Below the pieces are notes generated by a model. It did not search any database, was not told the origin of the DNA, and was given only the letters and a program-made list of their open reading frames with translations. From a virus: a stretch of 21,802 nt of DNA. Below are positions 6,771-14,464 of the stretch, piece after piece. The stretch spans positions 1 to 21,802 of IMG/VR virus record IMGVR_UViG_3300032223_001318, one strand, 5' to 3'. The position numbers were made by a program, and so were the translations under genes. Each line of letters starts with the position of its first letter. Position 1 is the stretch's first letter.

Positions 6771-7503
6771 ATTGCCTTTAACACCTGTCAAGGCATTAAC
6801 AAAATCACCAAAAGAACTAATCATCTTTAGTAAGCCAAAGGTTGGTAAAACAACACTACTTGCAGGATTAGAAAATTGTTTGATCTTAGATTTTGAAGAT
6901 GGCTCTGATTATGTAGAGGCATTAAAGATTAAGATTAAAACACTAGATGAATTAAAGCAAGTAGGTAAAGCAATCAAGGAAGCAGGTAATCCTTATAAGT
7001 ATGTTGCTATTGATACTGTAACTGCACTAGAAGAATTCTGTATAGGATATGCAGAAGAGTTATACTCTAAATCTTCTATGGGTAAGAATTGGTTTACAGA
7101 AGGTAAGCCTAAATATGGTACAATATTGAACATGCCTCAAGGTGCTGGCTATCAGTGGTTAAGACAAGCTTATAATAAGATTTTAGATTTTATTAGAGGG
7201 TTTGCACCAAGAATTATTTTAGTGGGCCATGTTAAAGATACTATCTTAGAAAAAGCAGGGAATGAATTTAATTCCTTAGATTTGGATCTTACAGGTAAAA
7301 TTAAAAGAATCACAGCATCTAATTCTGATGCTATTGGATATCTTTACAGAAAAGGAAAACAAAATATCATTAGCTTTAAAACTAATGATGAAATATCTTG
7401 TGGTGCTAGACCAGAGCACTTAAGAAACAAAGAGATAGTGTTATCTGAACTATCAGAAGAAGATACACTGACAACTAATTGGAATAAAATTTATATTGAT
7501 TAA
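6748..7503 (+). CDS. RecA-like ATPase, Sak4/AAA_24 type
   Basis: This 251-residue single RecA-fold ATPase has a degenerate Walker A S-K-P-K-V-G-K-T at 28-35 (Ser in place of the first Gly), an acidic L-D-F-E-D-G block near 47-52, Walker B V-A-I-D-T with Asp89, and H-V-K-D (about 161-164) after a beta strand. This order is that of the AAA_24 or Sak4 group of phage recombinases, short RecA relatives that act with a phage single-strand-binding protein in homologous recombination and strand annealing. The immediate downstream gene encodes an SSB-like protein, which is the typical Sak4 neighbourhood. It overlaps the preceding gene by 23 bases. Confidence 0.85.
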   Translation: MSSELKIELPLTPVKALTKSPKELIIFSKPKVGKTTLLAGLENCLILDFEDGSDYVEALKIKIKTLDELKQVGKAIKEAGNPYKYVAIDTVTALEEFCIGYAEELYSKSSMGKNWFTEGKPKYGTILNMPQGAGYQWLRQAYNKILDFIRGFAPRIILVGHVKDTILEKAGNEFNSLDLDLTGKIKRITASNSDAIGYLYRKGKQNIISFKTNDEISCGARPEHLRNKEIVLSELSEEDTLTTNWNKIYID

Positions 7504-7522
7504 CACTTAAAATTAAATTATT

Positions 7523-8212
7523 ATGTTTAGTAGCAAAGAAGCAGACAAAAAAGTAGGAAGTAGCAGCGGCACTTCTAAAGTAATTCAACCAGGTAATGTT
7601 GTAGCAAGAGTTGTAGACATCAAATTAGATGTTCCACCTTATGATTCTAGCTCTTACAACATTATGTTAAATTTAGAGACAGCTCCTATTTTAGAAGAGG
7701 GGTTTGAAGGTTTACCAATTGATAAAGATGTTCCTGAGTTAGGTAACTACAAAGGTCAAGTTGCAAGAGTACAAACTCAACAATATGCATACAATGACTA
7801 TACTAACAAAGAAGGAAAAACTCTAAAGAAAGAGGATGCAATGTTCAAGTGGATTTGGAACTTTGCTAAAGAAATTGGTGCAAGTAAATATTTAATTGAG
7901 AATGATATTCAAGCAGATAGCATTGAAGACTATTTAGAAGCTGCTAAAAAATATCTAATTGATCCTGAAAAATATATTCATTTCTGTATTGCAGGTAGTG
8001 AGTATGAAAACAAAGCAGGATATACTCAGTATCGTTTGTTTTTACCTAAGATGGAAAAAAGCAAAATGCCTTATGAACTTTTTGTTGAAGGTGAAAAACC
8101 AAGCAAACTAATTACATTCAATGAGGCAGTTCATATTAAGAAAAAGAAAGTATCTGAAAGTGTAGATTCATTTACAGGTCGTGATTCTAATAATGATTTA
8201 GATTTAGATTAA
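7523..8212 (+). CDS. SSB-like single-stranded DNA-binding protein
   Basis: This 229-residue protein has a flexible Ser/Gly/Lys-rich start (MFSSKEADKK), an OB-fold-like beta-rich middle (V-V-A-R-V-V-D-I-K-L, Y-N-I-M-L-N-L-E, Y-R-L-F-L-P-K) and an acidic C-terminal tail ending N-N-D-L-D-L-D. Acidic tails of this type recruit partner proteins in SSBs. The position right after the Sak4-like ATPase and before the primase supports the call; there is no sequence signature strong enough to be certain. The first seven residues, M-F-S-S-K-E-A, nearly match the start of the downstream primase (M-F-S-S-R-E-A) although the codons differ. The leader is AAATTATT-ATG. Confidence 0.8.
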   Translation: MFSSKEADKKVGSSSGTSKVIQPGNVVARVVDIKLDVPPYDSSSYNIMLNLETAPILEEGFEGLPIDKDVPELGNYKGQVARVQTQQYAYNDYTNKEGKTLKKEDAMFKWIWNFAKEIGASKYLIENDIQADSIEDYLEAAKKYLIDPEKYIHFCIAGSEYENKAGYTQYRLFLPKMEKSKMPYELFVEGEKPSKLITFNEAVHIKKKKVSESVDSFTGRDSNNDLDLD

Positions 8213-8233
8213 TTAACTAATGATGGCATCAAC

Positions 8234-8254
8234 AAGGGGGTTGTATGCCCCCTT
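8234..8254 (+). terminator. GC-rich intergenic hairpin between SSB-like and primase genes
   Basis: AAGGGGG and CCCCCTT form a perfect 7-bp stem around a 7-base loop. It is followed by TGGTGTTTAATT, so only a poor T-run. It lies 22 bases after the SSB-like stop and 24 bases before the primase start, in the longest untranslated gap of the replication operon. It may lower expression of the primase relative to the abundant SSB, by partial termination or by protecting the 3' end of processed RNA. This is inference. Confidence 0.45.
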
Positions 8255-8277
8255 TGGTGTTTAATTCAATTTAAATT

Positions 8278-9225
8278 ATGTTTTCAAGTAGAGAAGCAGT
8301 ATTCAGCATAGATGATGTTCCTGCTGAATGGATATTTGAACATTATTTAGGATTAACTGAAAAGTTACATGGACAAAGTGTAAAGATTAAAAGTTTATTT
8401 AATCCAAGAGACAATGATCCAAGTATGTATATTTATCTAAATCCTTCTGCACAAGAGTATAGATTTAAATGTTTTAGTACAGGCACTTATGGTTCAGCTA
8501 TTAACTTAATAATGATGACAAAATCATTAAGTTTTATAGAAGCTGCTAATTTAGTTATAGGTGATTACAAAGAATATTTAAAAGGCAGCACTTATACTAA
8601 AACTAAAATGACAGAAGCTACTAAGTGGAAATTGTATGATCTTAAATATAGGTCATGGAATACAGATGATAAAGAGTATTGGGCTCCATATAATGTTGGT
8701 AGCAAATTATTAGATCTTTACAATGTAAGACCTGTTGAAGTATTTACAATGACCAAAGAGGGTGAAAGTTTTAGTAGGGCAGGTAGAAGAGTGTATGCTT
8801 ATACCAAAGCAGATGGTGAAGTATATAAAATATATATGCCTGAAAACAAAGACAAAAAGTTTATGAATTTTTCTAAATACATTCAAGGTTGGGAACAACT
8901 AGAAGGTAACTCTAGATTATTTATATGTAGTTCACTTAAAGATATTATGGCTATGAAAAGCTTAGGTATCAAAGGTGATTACATTGCACCTAGTAGTGAG
9001 AATAGTAGGATAAAACCTATACTAGATTGGATTCAAGAAGAGTATTCCGAGAAGTATGTTATCTTTGACAATGATGAAGCTGGTAAAAGAATGATGGAGA
9101 AATACAAAGAAGAGTATGATCTCCCTTATCTTATAGTAGATTTATCAAAAGACATTAGTGATTCTGTAAAGGATCATGGTGCTAAGAAAGTCAAAGAATA
9201 CTTTAAGAAATTAATTAAACTATGA
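8278..9225 (+). CDS. DnaG-type primase with TOPRIM domain
   Basis: This 315-residue protein has an N-terminal region resembling a primase zinc-binding domain (S-L-F-N-P-R-D-N-D-P-S-M near 39-50 and F-K-C-F near 63-66) but with a single Cys, so zinc binding looks lost. It then has a linker and a C-terminal TOPRIM fold from about 212: I-C-S-S-L-K-D with Asp222, S-E-N (240-242), and V-I-F-D-N-D-E-A-G-K with Asp264 and Asp266 as the metal-binding D-x-D. The conserved catalytic Glu of E-G-x-x-D appears as Ser218, a variant I recall in phage TOPRIM primases. It would make RNA primers for the polymerase at 11625, working with the helicase. The leader is TTTAAATT-ATG. Confidence 0.88.
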   Translation: MFSSREAVFSIDDVPAEWIFEHYLGLTEKLHGQSVKIKSLFNPRDNDPSMYIYLNPSAQEYRFKCFSTGTYGSAINLIMMTKSLSFIEAANLVIGDYKEYLKGSTYTKTKMTEATKWKLYDLKYRSWNTDDKEYWAPYNVGSKLLDLYNVRPVEVFTMTKEGESFSRAGRRVYAYTKADGEVYKIYMPENKDKKFMNFSKYIQGWEQLEGNSRLFICSSLKDIMAMKSLGIKGDYIAPSSENSRIKPILDWIQEEYSEKYVIFDNDEAGKRMMEKYKEEYDLPYLIVDLSKDISDSVKDHGAKKVKEYFKKLIKL

Positions 9226-9656
9226 AAAATGTCTTCTTTATTCCAGGGGCTGTTCCAAGCAGCAAGAATGGTAGAATAATGACAAGGTCAGGAATGTTCA
9301 TTGCAAGCAAAGCAACACAAAAGTATAGAAAGTTATCTGCTCCTTATTGGAAAAAATATAAAGATGCATTCTTAAAACTAATGCAAGGTAAAGAATTACC
9401 TCTCATTATAGGAATGCACTTTGTAAGAGGCAGTAGACATAGATGGGATTTTATTAATCCTGCTCAAACTATACAAGATGAGATGACTAAAGCTGGATGG
9501 ATAGAAGATGATAATGCAGAAATTATATTGCCTGTACCATTGAATATTAATGCCAAGTACTGGAGTTATGATAAGACAAAACCAGGTGTGTACATCACTG
9601 TATTAAGCTCCTTCTGTGAAGGAATTATAAATTTAAAAGATGATGAAGCTGATTAG
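9222..9656 (+). CDS. RusA-like Holliday junction resolvase
   Basis: This 144-residue protein has the RusA layout: an N-terminal I-P-G-x-V-P-S-S-K-N-G-R strand and loop, K-A-T-Q-K-Y-R near 30-36, then the catalytic Asp pattern R-W-D76-F-I-N ... I-Q-D86-E-M ... G-W-I-E-D96-D97-N-A-E. Three or four spaced Asp residues of this kind bind magnesium in RusA endonucleases that cut four-way junctions. In a phage this would resolve recombination intermediates before packaging. The start overlaps the primase stop by 4 bases (ATGA), and the next gene overlaps by 17 bases. Confidence 0.88.
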   Translation: MKNVFFIPGAVPSSKNGRIMTRSGMFIASKATQKYRKLSAPYWKKYKDAFLKLMQGKELPLIIGMHFVRGSRHRWDFINPAQTIQDEMTKAGWIEDDNAEIILPVPLNINAKYWSYDKTKPGVYITVLSSFCEGIINLKDDEAD

Positions 9657-10674
9657 CGCAAAAGATATTCCTCACTTAGAGAGAATAAGATTAGAAGATG
9701 AGTTCTTCTCACAACCTTTCATGATGTCATACTCAGGGCTAAATAAATTATTGTTTAGTCCTGTTTTATTTCATCAGCACTATATCCTCAAACAAAGAGA
9801 TGATGTAGTAGACAAACCAATGGTAGAAGGTAAATTACTTCACTGCCTATTATTAAACCCTGAAGACTTTGATAAAGAATTTTTACTAATGTCTTCAGAT
9901 CTGCCTAGTGATGGGCCAAGAAAAGTGCTTGATAAAATCTATGAGATTATGAAAGCAAATGGAAAATCAGAAATGGATGGAACATTTATGGATTATATCT
10001 TAGATGTACTTAAAGAACAAAACTTATATCAAAGTTTGAAGACAGATGATCAAAGAATTGATAAGATGACTACTACTAAGAATATTAAGTATTTGGACTA
10101 TAAGTTTCAAGCAGAAAAGAAAACAGTTGTAGACCAAGACATGTATGATTTTGCTAAGAATACAGTAGATACTATTAAATCTAATAGTAACATAATGGAT
10201 CTTATGGGCTTTAATCGAGACAGTCTTACAACAAACATAAAGCAGTATAATGAATTAGACCTAGTATGTCTAGAATTTGATGATTATTTCTTTGGTATCA
10301 GAGGAATTATTGATAACTTAGTTGTAGACCATGATGCTAAAGTTATCAGAGTAAATGATCTGAAAAAGTCTAGCAAATCTATTGGTCAATTTGAAGAATC
10401 AATTGATTATTATAATTATTGGATGCAGGCTGCTTTATACAGATTACTAGTGAATCATATCAAAGAAACAACCTTTGGTGTAGATTATCCAGTGGAGTTT
10501 AGATTCATTGTAGTAGATCCCTATATGCAGGTTGCTCCAATAAGAATATCTGAGGAAACAATGGAAGCTTGGACTTTAAAACTAAATGATGAATTAGATA
10601 AAGCTAATTATCATTTTAAAGAAAGAGATTTTAGTTTACCTTATATATTCTTAAAAGGAGAACATGTATTATGA
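9640..10674 (+). CDS. PD-(D/E)XK nuclease (RecB/ExoVIII-like exonuclease)
   Basis: This 344-residue protein has a helical start with M-S-Y-S-G-L-N-K-L-L near 29-38 and E-G-K-L-L-H-C (63-69), the N-terminal signature of RecB-family nucleases. It then has R-G-I-I-D225-N-L, V-N-D240-L-K242-K-S and Q263-A-A-L-Y, i.e. the Asp, D-x-K and Q-x-x-x-Y motifs. This order matches ExoVIII-like or Cas4-like nucleases that resect DNA ends. It lies between the RusA-like resolvase and hypothetical genes and could supply single strands to the Sak4-like/SSB-like pair. Translation may start at either of two adjacent ATGs (9640 or 9643). It ends with an ATGA overlap. Confidence 0.85.
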   Translation: MMKLISAKDIPHLERIRLEDEFFSQPFMMSYSGLNKLLFSPVLFHQHYILKQRDDVVDKPMVEGKLLHCLLLNPEDFDKEFLLMSSDLPSDGPRKVLDKIYEIMKANGKSEMDGTFMDYILDVLKEQNLYQSLKTDDQRIDKMTTTKNIKYLDYKFQAEKKTVVDQDMYDFAKNTVDTIKSNSNIMDLMGFNRDSLTTNIKQYNELDLVCLEFDDYFFGIRGIIDNLVVDHDAKVIRVNDLKKSSKSIGQFEESIDYYNYWMQAALYRLLVNHIKETTFGVDYPVEFRFIVVDPYMQVAPIRISEETMEAWTLKLNDELDKANYHFKERDFSLPYIFLKGEHVL

Positions 10675-11288
10675 GTTACACTGTAAAACAAATCTACAAG
10701 AAATACTTTCAAAAATCTAAAAGTTTTCTTCTGCCTGCATTAGGTATTAGAAAAGATCATAAGTTTATACCAATCCAATCTTATATGCAATGGAGTGATA
10801 TGTATAAACTATCTGATAAAAATCTAATACTAACTTATTATAAATCTGAAGAACCTACTTGGAATAAGTATTTATTAAATACACTTATGTCAAATAGAAT
10901 GTTCAATGAGTATTATGAATTAGATGAGGAAACAATTGCATTATCTTTTGATATGCATACTATCTCTGAAGATTTTGAATATGTACTTGCAGGTAAATAT
11001 AGTAAGCTTAGTAAGCAGACTAAAACAAAGATAAGAGAGTATTATGGATACAACTCCCCTGAGTGGGCTTATATGGAATCTTTCTTATTTCCAGATAGAT
11101 ACATACCAACATACAGTAAAATTTTGGATGTTGATGAAGAACATATTAGATTTACAGGCGAATTGTGTGACCTACCCAACTTAAGTAAAGAAACATTAAA
11201 AATAAAACCTTATGCAAAACTCAATGATGTTGATCAAATCAACATGGAATCAGGCGAAGACCTTCAGATTGATTCCAATCAGCCTTGA
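10671..11288 (+). CDS. Hypothetical protein
   Basis: This 205-residue protein is aromatic-rich (many Tyr and Phe) with a mostly helical look, and with W-S-D-M-Y-K and E-Y-Y-G-Y segments. The C-terminal 25 residues are acidic. No recognisable domain is present. It overlaps the nuclease gene by ATGA, and an AAGGAG lies 10 bases before its start, one of few Shine-Dalgarno-like sequences in the window; since it codes for the end of the upstream gene this may be chance. Its last 77 bases overlap the next gene if that one starts at 11212. It probably belongs to the replication operon, but the role is unknown. Confidence 0.83.
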   Translation: MSYTVKQIYKKYFQKSKSFLLPALGIRKDHKFIPIQSYMQWSDMYKLSDKNLILTYYKSEEPTWNKYLLNTLMSNRMFNEYYELDEETIALSFDMHTISEDFEYVLAGKYSKLSKQTKTKIREYYGYNSPEWAYMESFLFPDRYIPTYSKILDVDEEHIRFTGELCDLPNLSKETLKIKPYAKLNDVDQINMESGEDLQIDSNQP

Positions 11289-11628
11289 TTGTCCTTACAA
11301 TGAGGCAATCTATGATCCTGAACAAAAAATTATGGCATTAATCTCTAAAGAATGCAAGGAAACATTTCAAATGGTTCCTAAGTTTGATGACAAAGGAGAT
11401 GTAATGCAAGCTAAAAGAACCAGAGAAAATGGTAAAAACTATGCTGAAGAAAGAAGAGCATTAGATACATGGTATGAATACTATGTAGAAGAAGCTGATG
11501 ACATCAAAGCATTTATTGAATGGTTTGTTGGAGCAGACAGTGTAGCTCGTGCTGCTGAATTTATTGATGCTCCAAAAGTATCTAGTATTACTAATCCAAC
11601 TATGTTCGAAGGTATCACAAGTTTATGA
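11212..11628 (+). CDS. Conserved phage hypothetical protein upstream of DNA polymerase
   Basis: Up to 138 residues, with a start that is uncertain. ATGs at 11212, 11224 and 11227 all lie inside the previous gene. The likely folded core begins around R-L-I-P-I-S-L-D-C-P-Y-N-E-A (residues 19-32), which itself lies partly in the overlap, so a start upstream of 11288 is required. I recall similar short proteins starting near a D-C-P-x-x-E-A-I-Y-D-P motif in Bacteroidota phages, without known function. The C-terminal half is acidic and helical (L-D-T-W-Y-E-Y-Y-V-E-E-A-D-D). It overlaps the polymerase gene by ATGA, so expression is probably coupled with the polymerase. Confidence 0.8.
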   Translation: MQNSMMLIKSTWNQAKTFRLIPISLDCPYNEAIYDPEQKIMALISKECKETFQMVPKFDDKGDVMQAKRTRENGKNYAEERRALDTWYEYYVEEADDIKAFIEWFVGADSVARAAEFIDAPKVSSITNPTMFEGITSL

Positions 11629-13553
11629 TGAAAATCAAAAACTGGGTATATGACTTAGAAACGCTAATGAATTGCTTCATTGGCGTTTTTGAGTCTTATA
11701 CCACAAATGACAGACATATATTTGTAGTTCACTCTACAAGAAATGATTTACCAAAATTATTGGACTTCTTAAGTCATTTGAAGAAAAATAAATGTTGGTT
11801 ATTTGGTTACAACAATCTTGGGTTTGACTCTCAGATAATAGAATATATATTAAAGAACAAAGAAAGATTATTATCAAGTACTGCTGATGAAGTAGCTCAT
11901 GATATTTATCAATATTCACAAGAAGTTATCAAGAAATCAAACACAGGAGATTATGCTGATTATCCTGAATGGAAATTAACTATACCACAACTAGATATCT
12001 TCAAACTTAATCATTGGGATAATGATGCTAAGAGAAGTAGTTTGAAGTGGATTCAATATTCTATGGATTGGTATAATGTGGAGGAGATGCCTCACCCTCA
12101 TTATAAACCAGTAACTAGTAGTGTTGATATGGTCAACATTATAAAGTATTGTATTAATGATGTGGCTAGTACTAAAGCTATATTCACTATGCCTGATATG
12201 AGAGAGCAGATTAAACTAAGAGCTACTCTAAGTAAGGAGTATGGTTTGAAGTTGCATAGTGCTAGTGAACCAAGAATCAGCAAAGAAATGTTTATTCACT
12301 TCTTATCTAAAAAATTAGGTATAGATAGAAAAGAAATCAAAGATCTAAGAACTAGAAGAGATAGAGTAAGCATTAAAAGTTTAATACTACCTTATGTAAA
12401 GTTTGAGACCCCAGAATTTTGCAATATGTTAGCTTGGTTTAAAAAGCTTGATGTAAAGATTCTAGAAGGTAAGATGGAAGGTCCTAAGCATAGTATGAAG
12501 TATAAAGGTGTTTACACTGATTATGGCTTAGGTGGTTTGCATGGTTGTGCTAATCCAGGTATTTATGAATCTTCAGATACACATGTAATAGTAACTGCAG
12601 ATGTGGCTAGTTTCTATCCTAATCTAGCTATTAGAAATAGATGGAGTCCTGAGCATATTCCAAAAGAACCATTCTGTGATTTATATGAGTGGTTTTACAA
12701 AGCTAGAAAGAAGTATGATAAGAAGAATCCTTTGAATTATTTATTCAAGATTATTCTAAATTCAACTTATGGCTTGAGTAAAAGTATTCACAGCTTTCTG
12801 TATGATCCAGAACTTACTTTCAGGATTACTGTAAATGGTCAATTACTTCTAAGTATGTTGTATGAGAAGATATCCTTAGCAATACCTGAAGGAATAGCTA
12901 TTATGCAAAATACAGATGGTTTAGAGTTTCTAATTCCAAGAGATAAGATGGAAGTATTTACTGATGTGTGTGCAGAATGGGAAAAGATGACCAAGCTCAC
13001 ATTAGAAGTGGATACTTACAAAAGAATGATTATCAGGGATGTAAATAATTATATTGCAGTATATAGTGATATAACTAAAAAGCCTAAGTGTAAAGGTGCA
13101 TTTGAATGGGAGAATCTAGCATTACATAAGAACAAGAGCTTCCTTGTAGTATCAAAAGCAATCTATCATTATTTTGTACATGGCCTAAGCCCAGAAGAAT
13201 ATTTAGAAACTAACAAAAATATCTTTGATTATTGTGGTGGTATAAAGATTAGAGGTGAATGGTTCTTTGTACAGAAATATTTTAAGAATGGTATATACAA
13301 AGAGGATATACTTCAAAAGTTAGTCAGATATTATGTATCTACCAATGGTGTAAAACTTAGCAAAAGACACCCTGATGGTAGAGAAATACAAATTGAATCT
13401 GGCTTGTGGGTGCAAAAAGTATTTAATAAATTTGTCGACCTTCCATTTGAGAAGTATGAAACCAATAAAAAGTATTATCTAGATAAGATACATCAAGAGA
13501 TAGAAAACATAGAAGGAAGTAGAGCAAAGAAAATGCAGTTGAATTTATTTTGA
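11625..13553 (+). CDS. Family B DNA polymerase with proofreading exonuclease
   Basis: This 642-residue polymerase has a 3'-5' exonuclease domain with Exo I D10-L-E12-T, Exo II N-N-L-G-F-D68, and Exo III Y175-x3-D179. The polymerase domain has a Y-G-L-G-G motif near 300-304, motif A D326-V-A-S-F-Y-P, motif B K375-x3-N-S-x-Y-G383 and motif C N429-T-D431-G. The first Asp of the usual D-T-D is Asn, but the second, metal-binding Asp is kept. All catalytic residues for both activities seem present. The last five residues are Q-L-N-L-F (638-642), matching the sliding-clamp-binding motif Q-L-x-L-F seen at the end of E. coli Pol II. This would be the main phage replicase. The start may be either of two adjacent ATGs. 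Confidence 0.95.
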   Translation: MMKIKNWVYDLETLMNCFIGVFESYTTNDRHIFVVHSTRNDLPKLLDFLSHLKKNKCWLFGYNNLGFDSQIIEYILKNKERLLSSTADEVAHDIYQYSQEVIKKSNTGDYADYPEWKLTIPQLDIFKLNHWDNDAKRSSLKWIQYSMDWYNVEEMPHPHYKPVTSSVDMVNIIKYCINDVASTKAIFTMPDMREQIKLRATLSKEYGLKLHSASEPRISKEMFIHFLSKKLGIDRKEIKDLRTRRDRVSIKSLILPYVKFETPEFCNMLAWFKKLDVKILEGKMEGPKHSMKYKGVYTDYGLGGLHGCANPGIYESSDTHVIVTADVASFYPNLAIRNRWSPEHIPKEPFCDLYEWFYKARKKYDKKNPLNYLFKIILNSTYGLSKSIHSFLYDPELTFRITVNGQLLLSMLYEKISLAIPEGIAIMQNTDGLEFLIPRDKMEVFTDVCAEWEKMTKLTLEVDTYKRMIIRDVNNYIAVYSDITKKPKCKGAFEWENLALHKNKSFLVVSKAIYHYFVHGLSPEEYLETNKNIFDYCGGIKIRGEWFFVQKYFKNGIYKEDILQKLVRYYVSTNGVKLSKRHPDGREIQIESGLWVQKVFNKFVDLPFEKYETNKKYYLDKIHQEIENIEGSRAKKMQLNLF

Positions 13554-13554
13554 T

Positions 13555-13770
13555 ATGGCAAAAGACAAAGTATTGTTGCACGTGATGCAACAGATTATAT
13601 CTGATGTAGAGCATGGTGATGTTGAAGCAGTTGAAGAATTGCTTGAACTACTCTACACAGAAGACACAAAGCAATATTTCATTGGGTTCCTCTCTGAGGA
13701 ACTCATTGAAGAATTAGGATATGATTTAGATGAATTATATAGAGAAAGCAATGACAAATACGATGAATGA
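13555..13770 (+). CDS. Small acidic helical hypothetical protein
   Basis: This 71-residue, highly acidic, almost all-helical protein (D-V-E-H-G-D-V-E-A-V-E-E-L-L-E-L-L, then F-L-S-E-E-L-I-E-E-L) begins one base after the polymerase stop and overlaps the start of the MazG-like gene by 8 bases. I do not recognise a family. The tight packing implies co-translation with the polymerase, and an acidic helical protein could be a polymerase accessory, a DNA mimic or an inhibitor of a host factor, none of which can be shown from sequence. Confidence 0.8.
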   Translation: MAKDKVLLHVMQQIISDVEHGDVEAVEELLELLYTEDTKQYFIGFLSEELIEELGYDLDELYRESNDKYDE

Positions 13771-14134
13771 ATTAAGAGATAAAATTTATCAGAATGCTAA
13801 AGACAAAGGATTCTGGGATAAAGAAAGAAATATGGGTGAAGCACTCATGTTAGTAGTAACTGAGTTAGCAGAAGCATTAGAAGTTCATAGAGCTTCTGGA
13901 CAACTTAAAGAATTTACAGAGGGTCAAAAGCTCTCATTAGAAAAAATGAATGATGAAACATTTGCTGAGACCTTTGCAATTATGGTCAAAGATAGTTTCC
14001 ATGATGAGATGGCTGATGTACTTATTAGAGTTCTTGATCTTTGTGGCGGCTACAACATTGATATTGATTGGCATATTAAAATGAAAATGAGATATAATGC
14101 AACGAGAGCACGACTACATGGGAAAAAGTACTAA
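13763..14134 (+). CDS. MazG-like nucleotide pyrophosphohydrolase
   Basis: With the ATG at 13763 this is a 123-residue protein starting MNELRDKIYQ. It has the MazG-type metal motif E34-x2-E37 in T-E-L-A-E-A-L-E and a second E82-x2-D85 in D-E-M-A-D-V-L, on two helices; the spacer between them (44 residues) is longer than usual. MazG-type enzymes hydrolyse nucleoside triphosphates to monophosphates, and phage versions may also alter (p)ppGpp or nucleotide pools. The frame is open to an ATG at 13730, but the 13763 start gives the usual family N-terminus and a short overlap with the upstream gene. The next gene overlaps its 3' end by up to 38 bases. Confidence 0.87.
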   Translation: MNELRDKIYQNAKDKGFWDKERNMGEALMLVVTELAEALEVHRASGQLKEFTEGQKLSLEKMNDETFAETFAIMVKDSFHDEMADVLIRVLDLCGGYNIDIDWHIKMKMRYNATRARLHGKKY

Positions 14135-14417
14135 GACCTATGAGGATCTTAGTAGTATAGAAAAGATTGTATTAGAATGTGAGGAGATTAAGAATCTCTT
14201 GTTATCTAAAAATGCAGCCTATGGGGATGCTGTGCACCAGCCTGGTCCCTTATTTAATATAGAGCCTGTATTAGGTATTCAAGCTAGGATTAATGATAAA
14301 CTAAGGAGAATACAGAATATAGGTATTACAGATAAGACAGAGGATAGTATCACGGACCTCATAGGTTATCTAATACATCTTAAGATTGCACTTAAAAAGA
14401 AAACCCCAGGAACTTAA
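14097..14417 (+). CDS. Possible nucleotide-modification-associated (Nmad1/DUF1599-like) protein
   Basis: This protein of up to 106 residues has K-N-A-A-Y-G-D-A (38-45), then G-I-Q-A-R-I-N-D-K-L-R-R-I-Q-N (60-74) and a final helix with E-D-S-I-T-D-L-I-G-Y. The order K-x-x-x-Y-G-x-A, R-x-x-x-K-x-x-R, E-x-x-x-D-L resembles DUF1599/Nmad1 proteins associated with nucleotide pools or modified bases; the match is from memory. An alternative start is ATG 14118. It is the last gene of the plus-strand replication operon, downstream of the MazG-like gene, and its stop codon lies in the loop of the terminator hairpin. Confidence 0.8.
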   Translation: MQREHDYMGKSTKTYEDLSSIEKIVLECEEIKNLLLSKNAAYGDAVHQPGPLFNIEPVLGIQARINDKLRRIQNIGITDKTEDSITDLIGYLIHLKIALKKKTPGT

Positions 14418-14430
14418 TCTTGGGGTTTTT
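14400..14430 (+). terminator. Rho-independent terminator at end of replication operon
   Basis: AAAACCCCA and TGGGGTTTT form a 9-bp stem around a 12-base loop, followed by a T on the plus strand (TGGGGTTTTT in all). Because the stem also starts with an A-run, the complement carries T4 as well, so it may stop minus-strand transcription from the tail-spike operon too. The stop codon of the preceding gene is inside the loop. Together with its position between convergent gene blocks this is a strong call. Confidence 0.88.
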
Positions 14431-14464
14431 CTTCTCAATTAAACAAACAACAATCAACAACCAA

